The notes: generated by a model not told the origin, from the letters alone. DNA of 64,000 nucleotides from Varanus komodoensis (GCF_004798865.1 NW_025336236.1:3144991-3208990), one strand, 5' to 3'. Shown: positions 1 through 51,793, counted from the first letter of the stretch. Numbers and translations are program-made.

Positions 1-2259
1 GTAGGAACAGTTAGGAAATGAAACAAATTATCCAAGGAGATTGTATAATTTCCTCTGATATGTCTTAAGAAATGGGTGGGCATCTGTGAAAATATTTCAT
101 GGAGTCTTTCAAAGTAACTCCCCTAAGTATCCTTCCAAATCTCTGATTTCCTAAGTTCTTAGAATACTATTCTTCCTAAAGCTTCTGCGTTTCTCAGGGT
201 GGCTTTGAATTTTCATCTCTCAGAACAGCATTTAATAGAGGGCCGTGGTGAAATATAGCAGTATTTAATTATGTGTGAATTTATACTTGTCTCTTAAGCA
301 ATAGCAAAACTAGAGGACAGTGATGCTTAAATAGAAAATGACATCATAAATGTCTCCCAAAATCTATTCATGCTTATTTCAGCCAGAGGACCAGAAATTA
401 ACTTTTTAATTATTCTCTGAAAACTGGGATTCCTGTCATTTTGACAGGAGAATGTATATTGCCTGAAACAGCCCTGGAGAACTACCATATATGGTCCATT
501 AAATGGAAGCCTCCCACCCCTGTAATAAGCTGCTGTGTGCAGCAAGCCAAGTATTCCAAATGTACAAAAAGGAAGGGAGTGACCAGAAAAACAATAGATA
601 GGAGGGTGTATAAGAAGATCAGGGTGGGAAACTGAGCCTTATCTTACACCTCGTGTTGATTATTTTTCCTGCTACACCCTCTCTTTTGATTCTTTAGACT
701 TTGCACACATTTTGACTCTTTGACACTATATTCTTCATAAACACTGAATGCCAGATTCTTGTCAACCATAGAAACGTGCTATTCATAGTCATTTTGTGAC
801 CTACCAAAAGTGAAACAGCTATCAGGTAATAATACGCCAGTGTAGCCCCATGGAAGAAGAGAATAAAATGATTGGACAAAGAGTTTCATGCCTCTGTTGA
901 AAAATAGTTCTGGCATTCAAGCTATGGACACAGTTCTTTGCAAGTTTAGACAGAAATTGGGGCATGCTGGGAGTTGTAGGTCTTCTTCTGTCTAAAAGTC
1001 CATAGGATTGCACCTTAAGATTATTGGATTGCTGTGCAGAATCTTGCAAAGTGGAAATTCAGCCATTTCTGTAAAGTGCTGGATCATACCATTTACTTTT
1101 AACTTTGGGGGGGGGGGAGATACAGCTGGAATTTGCCCTTGGAATCTTTACTGCAGGTAGTTGGTGAATTTTGAAGAGTAGTCTTCATATAGCATGCACC
1201 TCCAAAGAGGTGCTTCTCCCATATACATTCTACTCTGTTTGAAGATCATGTTGTGAAATCCTAGCTAACATAGCTGTATGCCATAAAGAGGAAAATTGTA
1301 ACCCTTGATATCTAAAACACCCTTTCTCTAACAGCAGCCAAACTTGTACACAGAAATTCATTAATCTGAAAAAAGACACAGCGAGGCCAGGCTCATTTAG
1401 GGAACAGCCGCTTCTCATGGTGGGCAGCATAGCTCAATAGTAGACCACATTCTCTGTATGCAAACAGTCCAGGTCCAGGTAGAAGGATATGGTAGATGGT
1501 AATGGAAGTGCCTCTTCCTGAGCCCTAAAGAGTTGCTGACAGTCACAGTAGACATGACAGGGCTAGCTGGAAAAATAAGTGAGATCTGGCATGAGGCCAT
1601 CTGCTACATTCATTGTATAGCTGGCTTGTGTGAAATCCTTTCTTCAGCACACCTCTTTTTGTCTTGAACTGACCGACCACATGGATCAGCAACTTCTCTT
1701 CAGGTGCTTGCTAAACATTCCTAATGGTGGTTTTCACTGGCATGGATGCACAGTCAGGGCGAAGCCATGTGGTACTTCCGAACACACAGATCAGTTCACC
1801 ATGTGGACCATAGCAAAGCTGTGACCAGTGATGTCCATCAGAAGTGATCTTGTGGGCAGCACTCCTACATCAGCTGCAGGAAAAACACAGCAAGATGAGG
1901 AAGATGCAGAAACCTCACATCTGTTTTAATACCTCCTTTGTACTGAATTAGCATCACTTCATTTAAGCATATGTAGTAATTTCCACATTCTTCTGTTTGG
2001 CCCATTGTATTTACTTTCCAGCATCATCGATTTTACCATTATGCAAAATAATAATAAATCAGAACTACTATGATTCAGAGCATCATTACAGACAAGTTCA
2101 GCATTCAGTGCTGCGGTTGCAGCTTAAATGTGTACAGAACTTTCTGTTTCATCACGTGCTGCAACCCTCCAACTTAGCACAGGAGCCTCACTAAGGTAAA
2201 TCCTCACAAGCCTTGTCTGAAAGGATATAAAAGGATTTTTCCTCTCTTCCTTTCCACAG
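1..2259 (+). other. PTPRB intron (5' edge of window)
   Basis: No FN3-like exon or other coding signal was seen here in any frame. The stretch holds a tRNA-derived SINE (1424-1605), a short palindromic-element relic (about 953-1020), and a run of G around 1108. The polypyrimidine tract and AG at 2241-2259 form the acceptor of the first visible exon. Confidence 0.7.
1424..1605 (+). repeat. tRNA-derived SINE
   Basis: The 5' part has an A-box-like run (tagctcaatagtagaccac) followed by a B-box-like region. The body then resembles the common reptilian SINE whose consensus runs through 'gagccgctgccagtca' and 'gagctagatggac'. It is diverged and intronic. It is not a functional tRNA gene. Confidence 0.65.
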
Positions 2260-41048
<38,789 letters not shown>

Positions 41049-41879
41049 GGCTGTAACATTCCTGCTTTTTGCAGTCTGTCTGTTAGCTATTTTTAATTAA
41101 TTTTAAAAAATATTTTATGCACTACAAAAGTGCCAGACATGTTTGAAGCTGTGTATAATTTATTGGTCTGGTGAAATTTTAAAGTATATAATTTAAATAT
41201 AATAGATTTTGTATATAAATGTATTTTGATATGTAAATATGTATGTTATCTATTTTATATTAAGCTTCAGATAATACTATTTTTCCATGCTAAAGTTATT
41301 TTAATGAATTATTCCTTATAGACTGCAAAATCATATTGCAGCATGAATTATTCCTCATGCTGCAAAACTAGCAAGACTTTTAAACTTTGCCCAATGCTGC
41401 AAAGGTCCTTTAAGTGTAAGGCATGGGTGGGCAATCTTCACATCCTCATCTAGCCACTGCTTGCATGTGCGTGAGGCAAGACTTGTAGGTTGTTTAGACT
41501 CCTGAAGATAGCAAAATTTCTTAAATAAACTACTTCCCAGCCCTTATGGTTGCAGATAGATGATACCAGTGACTTTGTAATGCTGAGAAACAAATGTGCC
41601 AAACTCTAACTAAAGAATCAGAGGTTTTTAACTAACATGCCTATCAAACAATCTTTTCTTCCCTGTCAAGGGAATTTAAGAAACTTGATTTTCTTTTTCT
41701 GTTGAACTGTAAGCATAAAGTAAGGTCTCGAACATCCCACGGCATCCAGTGTTACACTGAAAATAGCATTTCTGGCATCAGCATACAGTTTATTTCCAGT
41801 GTAACCCTGTGCTCAATTTCATTAGTAACCAGATGCTTGAATGGGCCAGTTTTATAAAGATGATGTAATATGTTAGGAC

Positions 41880-41885
41880 AATAAA
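41880..41885 (+). terminator. Candidate proximal poly(A) signal of PTPRB
   Basis: AATAAA 832 bases after the stop codon. The AATAAA at 41524 is an alternative. The choice cannot be made from sequence alone. Confidence 0.35.
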
Positions 41886-43584
41886 GAACAGATGCAGGAC
41901 ATTAAATAATTAAATTAATTAAAGGATGCAATCCTGTACATGTTTAGACAGAAAAAAATCCTACATCACTCAGCCTATCCCAGATAGCCAAGCTGTTGTA
42001 GGACTTTGCATGTCTAAGCATACATTAGATTTGTGTCCTTAAACATCTTTGCTTAATGGGACAATGAGAGACAAAGTGCTTCTAACAGTAACACTAATTG
42101 CAATTCCTAAATATAAAGCAAGCATTGAGCCTGATCTAAAAAAAAACTTGCAGTAAATAACCATGTATAGAACAGAAATACATGGATGCCGGCATTCTAG
42201 ATCCAAAGCCAAGCCATTCTTATAGCATGTTGACAAAATTTTGAAGACAGACCAAGAGTTTGATGATGATAGAAAAGGCCAAACTTTCATCTGCCTAGTA
42301 AAGACACAAAGTCTTATCCATCCAAGGCAAAAAGAATGCAAAAAGAATGAATTGTAGCCCTTTAAAACATTTTAATGACATAAAATGTTTTCAGCATTGT
42401 GGGTCATTGCAAATGATGCTGGGTCAGGGGGATGGGGAGGAGATGGATGAATTACATTTTTATCACATCATGTGATGTTTCTGGAGATTGTCTACATAAG
42501 GAAACTTTGCAGTATATTATTTTTGACTTCACTTGTAAGCGACCTTTCAAACAAAATGACCAAACTGCTGATCTACAGCAGATCTTGCTGCCCAGAATGA
42601 GGGGCATCCACCCAGGGAATTTTACAAAGGACTGGAAATATAACAGACGGAGGTTGTGTAATACTTCTCCTGATAAACTATGGGTGATGAGCACTGTATA
42701 TAAGGAGCAATCTGCAGCCCCCAGACACTCAATACTTAATGAGAGTGTAAATGCTGATCAACATGATCTAAAACTGCCTTGATGTTTGCGTGCAACTTGA
42801 AGCACACACTCACTGGCTATGGTCATCCAACTCCTTTATCCTATTTAGTGTGTGATGAAAACTATAGCTTCTTTCTGCTCTTCAAATCACACATTTAAAA
42901 CTGATCAGGCAGAGTTTGGGAATCAACCAATCCTAAGAACCCTCCAACACTTTTCCAATCTTCCAGTTGCTGGTGTTCTATGTAGTAACACTGGGTATAA
43001 CCTTCCCATAACTCTGACCCCCAAAGGAATTCTCTCAGAACATTGGCCCTGTTGAATGGAAGTGCAAAAGTGTACTTTTGAGTGCCCTGGTCTTCTGTCA
43101 CTGGAGGACACTGAAAGATCGGTAGGCTTCTGTCATAGATGTGTTGCTAAAATCAGGTAACCATGGAATCTGTTTAGACTGGTTGGTTGCAGGCTCACAT
43201 GAGCAGAAAATCGAATTTGGAATCATTTGTTGATCCTAGGAGAAAGGAAATGGGAACTAGTACAACCCTTGTCACCAAGGAGACAGATGGAGCAGATGTT
43301 TCTTCCTTTTTAGCATTTTATGGGCCAGGTATTTTGCTACAGCAAAGTGCATGCCAGTGAATGATTGAGAAGAAAACTCCCACCATGGGTCTGTAAAATT
43401 TAGCCCAACTGAAGTGGATTTATTCCACAGAATCTTCAAACCATGTATATTCTGTGTATAGATTCAGGGGCTCCACAGACTTTGCACAGTTCTTTTTGAG
43501 ATGCCACAATCCCAATATAAATCTGGTGTCAGTTTCTGGCTGCTTGGTATTTCTCCCCTAGCAAGGACATCTGTGATCCTAGTC

Positions 43585-43905
43585 TGACTGAACTTTCTCC
43601 AACCTGGTGCCTTCCAAATGGTTTGGACTTCAGCATCTACCATCCCAGCCATATGGTCCATGCTCAGAAATGTTGGCAGCTGTAGTCCACAATATCTGGA
43701 GCCAGTGTGGTGTAGCGGTTAAGAGTATGGGACTAGGATTCAGGTGATCCGGGTTCTAGCCATGGAGCCAACTGGGTGACTTTGGGCCAGTCACAGACTC
43801 TCAGCCCAACTCACCTTACAGGGTTGTTGTGAGGTTAAGATTAGGAGGGAAAGGAGCATGTAAGCTGCACACCTTCATAAGAAGGTCAGCAGGATAGGAA
43901 AGGCT
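43585..43905. mobile_element. Palindromic MITE interrupted by a SINE
   Basis: The left part (ccaacctggtgccttccaaa to aatatctgga, ending at 43700) matches the MITE seen whole at 31712-31845. The SINE at 43701 follows directly, and a possible right end (ggaaaggctggc) appears after it. The left end is clear; the right end is uncertain. Confidence 0.5.
43701..43875 (+). repeat. MIR-like tRNA-derived SINE
   Basis: gccagtgtggtgtagcggtt opens an A-box-like promoter region, and gatccgggttctagcc is a B-box-like stretch. The body has gtgactttgggccagtcac and ttacagggttgttgtgagg, typical of squamate MIR-like SINEs. Better preserved than the copy at 30785. Confidence 0.82.
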
Positions 43906-46444
43906 GGCTGACCTTTCTCCACATAGGTATGTCAGGCAATTCTGAATTCTGGGCAACAGCTGCATCTAACATGCCTTGAAGGCATTGCTCCACGCCACCA
44001 CTGCATGTAGTGACCAAAGCCATATCCCTTGTATGAATTTCCAAAGTTCCTTCTCACAAAAGTCCATCACAAACATGATTGAATATTCAGTACTGGAACA
44101 TATAAAAAGGAACAGTTGTCATTTCTTTGTCCTGCAAAAGTAGCACAACTTAAACTCATTGAGTTGTGGGGAGGGACAGAAATCTGCCCTGGAGACAGCT
44201 AGCCCACTTACTAAGATTGGTTTGGTTTTAAAAAGAAGTCAGAAAGTTGTGATTCCAAGGGGAAGTGGAAAGAGCAGTGTTTGTCAGGATTATGAATTGA
44301 AATTATCGTTTCCCTGTTTACTTAGCAAGACCATAAAAGGGCTAATTTTAATCATCAAAGCCTTGAGCCTCTTTTGAGGGCAATGAATCTGGTGTTCATT
44401 GGCAAACCTGTTCTTCTGGCACCATAGGAAATGAGATTAGTTACCTATAATACAATTACAATGTGGTGAACTACTCTGAAAAAATAACAAGTGCACTATA
44501 TAAATTATCCCAGTATCTATTGTGGTGTCATCTTTCTGCTGAGGGAATGAATCCAATTCAATAATATATGATGTGAGAGCAAGCATTTTGGAATGTGCAT
44601 CCTATCTAAAAGATAGTTTATCATTCTTCAAAGAATACAAATGACATTCAATTTTCTCATTTCTCTTTTCTCCTTAATTTTTCATCTTTGTATGCATTAT
44701 GTATACAAATAAGACTGCATCATTCTCCGACTTCCAATAGATATTCTAACCATTTCGAGACACCATGCTTGTGATTGGTTTCTGAAACTCTCCCTTCCTG
44801 TTTGAATCAAATAACAAATAGTCCTGTGTATAGCAGGCTTCATATTTACCTCTGATGAGTAAAAGTAGCACGCACTTTGCATGCAGAAGGTACCATTATA
44901 ATGAAATAGACCAACCTATTCAGCAGAATGTCAAAACAAACTGAAATAGGGAAAGAGTGGGGTGGGGCAGGAGTCCTAAAACTTACCTCATAATCCAGTA
45001 GTTCTAGTGTCCTGCAAATGAGCGCTGATGTGTATTTACAGAAACTGAACTGAGAATGCCCTCCAAGCGCTGAATGTGGATTCCTTATTGTGCTCATCGA
45101 GCATTTCATGCCAAAAGAGTAGTGCAGCCCTTAAACATGTACAGAGTTCTATGTGCCAAGCGGAGCTCTAGAAATAGTATGTTACTGAAATAGAAAAAAT
45201 AACTCCTGAACTAAGCCCTTGCTTCAAAACATAAAACTAGTTTGGGAATTGCTACTTAGCAATCAAACACTTCTGATGAGCTGCAATCTATCTGCAAATG
45301 TCCCACTGTTAGGTGTAATAGAAGACGTACATGATCAAGAACCAAAAATTAGCCCTGTGTGATGCAAGATGCTTCATCCAATACTTACTGGCTTTTACAT
45401 CACAGAAAAAAGAAATGAAAAGAATATGACAATAGTCTGAAGTTGATCCATTTTATAACTAATATACAGAAAGTATAGCTTGTGTTCATAGTTAATGCAA
45501 GCAAAGCATTTTAAATGCTTGGTACCCAGTTTTGCAACATATTTTCTTGTTAAGTCAATAAGTAAAATTTGCTTCCTAAAGTCAAAACTCCTCTGGATTT
45601 CAAGATAATATCCCCCATTAAACTACTATTATGATCTAATCTAAATTGCCTGTTTTCCCTTTCTGTTCAAATATCAAGCAAATGCTGCCAAAGAACAATG
45701 TGGTATTTTATGCAATAATATATGGACAGCCAGTTAAGAGATTAAACACACACATACAGCAAGAGGGGAAAGGAAAGGAAGAAGAATGGATGCAGATGCA
45801 GATGCAAAGTAGGCTGCAGATTACAGTGCGATTGTATAAAATAACAGTATATTTTAGTCCAATTCCATTAAGATCAAGGAGATTTGTTAAGCATCACCTC
45901 ATCATCAATAGCCTTGCAGAAGATTCATAAAACACCTACAGAATCAGAGAGCTATAACTGTGTGGCCTCCTTATACTGAGTACACCAACAAAATAAAGCA
46001 CTTGAAAGACTTTTAAAGCCCTTGAAGGAAATAGTCCCTTCAGTGAACTCATTACGTTTAACTGATACTGTTTAAAAAATGACATCCTATTACACGTAAC
46101 AGTGATTAATTTTCCATGGGTTGAAAACAAAAATTGTGTTGGTAAAAGTCAATAGACCCAAGCAAAATATGTAATTCTGGAAAATGATTTACAACATCTT
46201 AGCAATTAATTTGAAATATGAATGCTATAAATTCTGTACCGTTGAAGAATTGAAAAATTATCTGAGGAATTATATTACCTTGTTACATGCCACATATGGT
46301 GCCTAGCTATGCTTCTAACAAACCATTTACCAACAAAGGGCTACTGTTAATTTATATTATGTATTTTAAGTATATTTTTATATTGAAATCAACCAATTCA
46401 ATATTTCTGAGCACCTGTCACACTTTCTTTATGAATGACTCATA

Positions 46445-46450
46445 AATAAA
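46445..46450 (+). terminator. Candidate distal poly(A) signal of PTPRB
   Basis: AATAAA followed within 30-60 bases by a T/G-rich run (gcattctgtttgattgcttt), the usual downstream element layout. It would give a 3' UTR of about 5.4 kb. Confidence 0.35.
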
Positions 46451-46470
46451 ACAATTGCTTATTTAAAACA

Positions 46471-47100
46471 AGGTATTTGCATTCTGTTTGATTGCTTTTG
46501 TGTTATGGATTTTGTTGTCAAGCTGTTCAAAGGAAAAGGTCATCAGAAAGTTTGATTAGAGAAACATGATGAATATAGAGAACTTAAAATTAAGCAAATG
46601 CCCTTGCTTGATCTTATATTGTAATCTCCGCATCACAGGTAAAAAAGTACAACTGTGTCACCAGTTATTAACTTTTTCCTTCAAATTTTTATCAGACAAG
46701 CAATTAGAAACATTTGCAGCCCTGTCATTAAATAAGATAGGAATTCAGCTTGTTGAGGAAGGGGTTGTGCTTCCTCAAAGGATCAGCTCCACAGCTTGGG
46801 AATGCTGCTTTGTCCCTGGATCAAGGTAGCAGTGGCGTTAGCATTTGCACTGTTGCACTCGGTGTACCAACTTCAACCTTCTGAATGCTAGGCCACTCCC
46901 AGGTGGTGGAATGCCGAGCCCAAGCACAGCACTTGGTTTCCATCTCCTGGCTTTTAGAAAGGGTATGAAGACACATCCCTTTAATTCAGTCTTTTACATC
47001 ATGCAATGGTAATTGTTAGTGCTGCACTCTTGTACACCACCTTCATAACTTTTAACAAATAAGGTAGCATATCAATGTTAAAAATAAGTGAATACATTTT
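46471..47100. other. Intergenic DNA with LINE fragment
   Basis: About 46930-47095 resembles an old LINE 3' end (ttttacatcatgcaatgg, then aaataaggtagcatatcaat). The rest shows nothing I recognise. Confidence 0.4.
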
Positions 47101-47184
47101 ATAGGACTTACACAGAAATCAGAAGCAAGCCCATGAGTACAATGGAGCTCACAGGATTGCAGCCTTAGACAGGGAGTAAGCCCT

Positions 47185-47391
47185 CTTGAGATGCTGGGAA
47201 CGACTGACAGCTAAAGAAGAAGGGGGCAGCAGAGGACGAGGGGCTGGATGGAGTCACTGGGGCAGTGGGTGTGGGTGTGGGTGGACTCTGAGGGATGATG
47301 GAGAACAGGAGAGCCTGGAGGAATGCTGTCCATGGGGTCCTGATGGGTTGGGCACAACGTTGTGACTAAACAACAACAAAAAACCCCTCTT
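47185..47391 (+). mobile_element. BovB (RTE) LINE 3' end
   Basis: The text gatgctgggaacgactgaca, gaagggggcagcagaggacg, ggctggatggagtcactggg, gtccatggggtcctgatggg, then gacta and an (AAC)n tail follows the BovB 3' end block by block. BovB is typical of squamates and ruminants, and Sauria SINEs share this tail, so a SINE origin of the last part is possible. A gtgggtgtgg repeat was inserted or expanded inside. Confidence 0.82.
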
Positions 47392-49365
47392 GAGCAGGGT
47401 GGGATCATTCCAGGTAAGCAGGTGTGCATGGGATTGCATTGTTAGTTTCAGTAACGTGCTTGAGCTAGCTTGCATTACAAGAACCTGAATTCTCAGGCAT
47501 GCAGAGAGCACACAATAGCCTGTGCTCCCAGCCAGAGTTCCATCTTGAGCAGATCAGGAGATTCATTTTCAGGAGAAGGCAGTTTAGTCCGCTTGCCAGT
47601 GGCAGTGCAGAAGCTGCATTGTCTGGGTTTTCAGAACATGAGCTTCTTGGGACATGGTGGGCAGGGAACTGGTGCGCCTGTTCTTTCCTTGTTTAACTCC
47701 AACCAGAGAAGTGTAGCATTTAAGTTCACACTAGTTGCAGAAAATAAGCAAGGCAGAAAATCCACTGGCAGACTCCCCGATTTTAATCAAAGTAGTTTGA
47801 TTAAAAGTGCAGTCTTGTCGGGGTAGCATTCCCACTCCGAGTGATGATAGTGGTATGTCCCACCCCCAGGCAAATAGCACCTTAGGAAAACATTGCAAAG
47901 AAGGGAGACGTTCAAGCTGCCGTTCTGTTTCCCTGACCCCTACCCTTCTTCCCACAGCCGATTTAACTCATTCAAAGCTACAGCAAGAGCAGACAAGAGA
48001 ACATGGATCTCCTGCGCTAGGACTAGTTTGGCTCAGTACCACATGGATATGCGACTAGATCACACAGATTAATTAAGGCCTGGCTCTAATCTTACACATT
48101 TGGATGGTAAGTCTTCCCAGTGGGACAAAAGTTGCCTTTAAAAACTTCTATTGTTGTACACTACATGCTTTTATTTGGCTTGATTTCTCCTGCCTCATGG
48201 TAGCCTCCTCTCATTACCCATCTGAGCCAACGTGAAAGTCTGGTGGCATGAATGGGGATTAAGGGGTGGGTGAAAATGTCCTAATTCACATCGGCTTCTG
48301 CATCAGCAATGCATAGATGGACACTCTGTTGGCCAGGCAAGGCATGTCAAACAAGAGCATCAAAATACTCATGGGAATAAGCATCTTCAGAATCATATCT
48401 ACAGGATTAACACTAGCAGAAGGTTGCTTCTCCAGGAAATGCCACAATATTTTTCAAGAGTTTTATCCTAGCCCATTTTTAAACATGAAAAAGAAATTCC
48501 AGACAGCACTTCCTTCTTGGTGGACTTTGGAGACTCAAAGTGATAATGATGAACAGACTGAGCTCTTCCAATTATTGAAAAATTAAAAGCAGGAAATAAA
48601 AGATTAATATTAAGTTAATGCATATTCAAAGGCCAGCACGGGGGGGGGGGAATTGGTCAATTAATTATGTGCATGAGCTGTAGATTCAGTTTGAGGGTGG
48701 GGAGTTGCCGTTGTAGGCTGCAGTTCAGCTGTAAAAGACAAGAGTCACTGCCAGGGGGAACCCTTTGAAATTCTGCTCCCCTCTTATACAGAAGGTCAGG
48801 CCAACATTATCAGCTCCATCTGGCCTTTAAAAGGTTGGTGCTCAGCAAGTACAGTCGCAATGACCATGCCAATATATTTCTAAAGAAAATGAAGATACTC
48901 TTTGACATTATGAAATGTTTCCAACTGTGCCGCACTAAATACAAGCCCTTCCAGAAATTGATTTATTTAGGAAATGGCTTATCCCATTTCTGTTGATTAA
49001 TTCCATTCTAGAAAAGGCTTTGCCAACTTAGTCATTATAAATTCAGGGAGGAAATGCGGAAGTAATTATGAGTAATGTCTTTTCCAGGTGCCCGATCTGC
49101 TTTTAATTGATATCAAGATGACTAACTGAAATTGAATTAGAAATTTGGAAACTACTGTGTGACTTTCTCAATTAACTAAACTGCCCAGTTTGAAGCCATT
49201 TCTGGGCAGACATTTAATACTAGGCTAAAAGACTGGGGTTATGATAACCCTTATCAAGTACAGAAAGGGTTGTCATACAACCTGTTCTTTATCATCAGGA
49301 CCATAAGCCACAACATTACAAGTTTCAGTCACAGGAAGACAATTCCATTTCTACATCAGGGGCAC
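47392..49365. other. Intergenic DNA, nothing firmly identified
   Basis: It contains open frames up to 118 codons (47470-47826) without recognisable product and a poly-G run near 48641. No gene was seen. Confidence 0.4.
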
Positions 49366-49520
49366 TCAGACATCAGTCAGACAATAGAAACAATCACCAG
49401 GGATGTTTTCCAGCAGGGGCTAGATAGCCATCTGTCAGGAATGCTTTAGATTGGAATACAGGCCCTCAATGAGCCACAGGTTGGACTGGATGGCCTTAAA
49501 GGTGCCGTCCAATTCTAAAA
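49366..49520 (+). mobile_element. CR1 LINE 3' end
   Basis: It contains gctagatagccatctgtcag, ggttggactggatggcctta and gtccaattctaaaattc. This is the characteristic 3' end of sauropsid CR1 elements (ggttggactagatggcc, ccaactctatgattc). Strongly 5'-truncated. Confidence 0.78.
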
Positions 49521-50039
49521 TTCAGTGTTCCCACATTAACAATAAAAGGTGTCTGTTTGGAGGAGGGTACAGGCCAATTCCAGTTTAAAGAAGGGAGACA
49601 AAGAGCCTTGAAGAAGCTCAGCAAAAGTTACCACCAAAGAATTCCAGATGAAATTTTTATCATGCCATCACCCTGCCTCATTCACAGAAATTTACAAGAA
49701 GTTCAGACAACACTGCTTTCCATTTGCAATTCTCCAATATATCCTACTGCTTCTTCCCCTTTTTATCCTTTCCCAGAAAATTCCATGGGGGAGGAAATGA
49801 TGATCTAGGGGCATATCTTTCAATTACCAGTCTATCTGGAAGCACCCCTGGACAGTAGTAGACACAGGTCACTGGACCATTGTCCTCCATTGTGGTGAGC
49901 AATTCCAACCCTAATCCTAAGCTACAATAAAGTTTACATTGCATTGGCATGAAAACATTTGATTGTGCATACAATTCCATTATCTTTCCCCTTTTGGTGG
50001 TGATGCAAGTTTTGTAAGGTGGGAAGAGGCTTATTTTAT

Positions 50040-50041
<2 letters not shown>

Positions 50042-50076
<35 letters not shown>

Positions 50077-50192
50077 AAATTATTATTATTATTCTAATGT
50101 ATATATTTTAATTTTTATTTATGTTGGTTCTAATTTATTGTTGTAAGCCGCCCCGAGGCTTCGGTGAATGGGGCGGCATAAAAATGTTTTAA

Positions 50193-50227
<35 letters not shown>

Positions 50228-50228
50228 G
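50042..50228 (+). mobile_element. LINE 3' tail with (TG)n and (AAAT)n, tail copy 1
   Basis: A TG run (50042-50075) is followed by T-rich sequence. The stem gccgcccc ... ggggcggc follows (50149-50177), then an (AAAT)n tail at 50190-50227. The stem is perfect over 8 bp. Only the tail of the LINE remains. Confidence 0.72.
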
Positions 50229-51489
50229 AGGAGCAAGTAGAATGTATTATGTATTGATTTGATTTGAACCCCAACTTTCTACCAAACTGTGGCACTCAAG
50301 ATGGCATTTCAACAGCACACATTCTTTTAGGAGTTTGGTATATAGGCTCTTCAACCAGAATTTCTCTACATCCTGTCAAGATCCTAGACGAAAAAAAAGG
50401 AATTCACTCCAAGGCTGTCTATGAATCATTCCCCTTGCCGACCAGAGGTTCGTGATAAATCTTCCTGAAAGTGTACATTAAAGGAAGCACAATAGAAAAC
50501 TTACCTTATCCATTTGTGTCATCTGTTTTCATCTAGTTGGGGGCATATGAAGGTAAACTTGCATCCTGCATGGTTCTTTCTGCGTTGGTGGTGAGGCATG
50601 GCTGGGACTACTGCTCGTTCTTGAGCAGCCCAGCTCCAGGATCTCAGAGCCAAGCCCCCAAAGAATCCTGTGCCCTCCCAGGCCAATACCAAAAGGCATA
50701 GGATTGTGCCCTAAATTAGGTGATCAACCCAAGGGTCTTGGAAAACAGATATCCCAAAAAAGTGTGTGTGGGGTGTGGAGGAGGAAATAATATAAAAACA
50801 TTATGATTGTATATTCATAGAGTAGATTGCCCTTTCAAAACTTTCTGCATAGTCCTTAGTATTATCCTGGTGAACAAGCTCAATGAAGTTTGATGATCTG
50901 ATTACAGAATCACAGCTTAAGTCAGAATGCTGTGTGTGTTTAGATGGAGAAAAGTCCCACAACTCCCAGCCTTCCCCAGCCAGCAGGACCATGTCCTGTG
51001 TGAGCATACATAGGATCGCTCCCTTAGTGCAATCTTTCTGGGCTTGGCCCAGAGAAAAATGGATAGACATTTTTCCAATGGAAGCCTTCCTAAAATGACG
51101 TGGTTTAATAGTAGCTGTGACTGTTGGAATAGCTCACTGAGGGCGCAGCTGCCACCAGCAACAATCCATCCTCTCTGCTTATGGCTGGTCTGTAAGAATC
51201 CTTTTATTTCTGCAGATGAATCAGAAGCAAGAATTGTTTGGGTGCTTTTAAAATTGAGCTATACCTTAGCTATAGTCACATCATGAAGCCTGAGACGTTG
51301 TTATGATGACAACCCTAACTTTAGTTAATAGCGTGAGAGGAATCCATTTTGCTTCATTTGCTGTGACTTTATTTAATACATTTTGAACACTTGGATAAAA
51401 ATTGAATCTGGCACTCTTTTTCCACTTCTATGGGAGAGTCAACCAACTGCAAATAGAATAAGCAAGTTGGCTACTGCTGAATAACCTCT

Positions 51490-51739
51490 TAAATCTATGG
51501 AATGCGCTCCCCAGAGAGGTCCGCCTGGCGCCGTCGTTATGTGTTTTTCGGCGCCAAGCGAAGACCTTTTTATTCAAACGTCATTCTAATTGCTAATATT
51601 ATTTGCTTATTTTATTCTTTGGCTAGGGCGACTTATTTTATATTGTTAATTTGTTTTATATTTTTAGTGTATTATATTTTAATTGATGTTTTGTGAGCCG
51701 CCCCAAGGCTTCGGCGAATGGGGCAGCATAGAAATTTTA

Positions 51740-51790
<51 letters not shown>

Positions 51791-51793
51791 ATG
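51490..51793 (+). mobile_element. LINE 3' end with intact ORF2 C-terminus, tail copy 2 (CR1/L2-group)
   Basis: A frame from 51496 reads LWNALPREVRLAPSLCVFRR followed by QAKTFLFKRHSNC and a stop. This is the W-N-x-L-P end typical of CR1/L2-type ORF2 proteins. The T-rich 3' UTR, the gccgcccc stem (here ggggcagc, one mismatch) and an (AAAT)n tail of about 53 bp follow. The best-preserved LINE piece in the window, hence probably the youngest. Confidence 0.75.

Larger units (their letters stand above)
41049..46470 (+). other. PTPRB: PTPRB 3' UTR and following sequence (end uncertain)
   Basis: The first 250 bases are extremely AT-rich (41090-41300). AATAAA occurs at 41524, 41880 and 46445; the last is followed by a T/G-rich stretch, as at real cleavage sites. 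Sequence from 44500 to 46470 is AT-rich with few recognisable repeats, which fits a long UTR, but no transcript end can be proven from the sequence. Confidence 0.5.

Noticed and set aside
1424-1605. tRNA gene
   Set aside because: The A-box and B-box-like stretches belong to a SINE; no cloverleaf with acceptor stem can be formed.
1-2259. An additional upstream FN3 exon of PTPRB
   Set aside because: No frame carries the conserved Trp, GDVD or PGRxY features between plausible splice sites.
43701-43875. tRNA gene
   Set aside because: Same reason: the promoter-like head is followed by a SINE body.
47470-47826. 118-codon intergenic frame as a small gene
   Set aside because: Overlapping frames of similar length exist on both strands, and nothing in the sequence suggests coding use.
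50145-50180. Stem gccgcccc ... ggggcggc followed by A/T as a bacterial-type terminator
   Set aside because: The host is a vertebrate, and the stem recurs as the 3' end of a LINE family.
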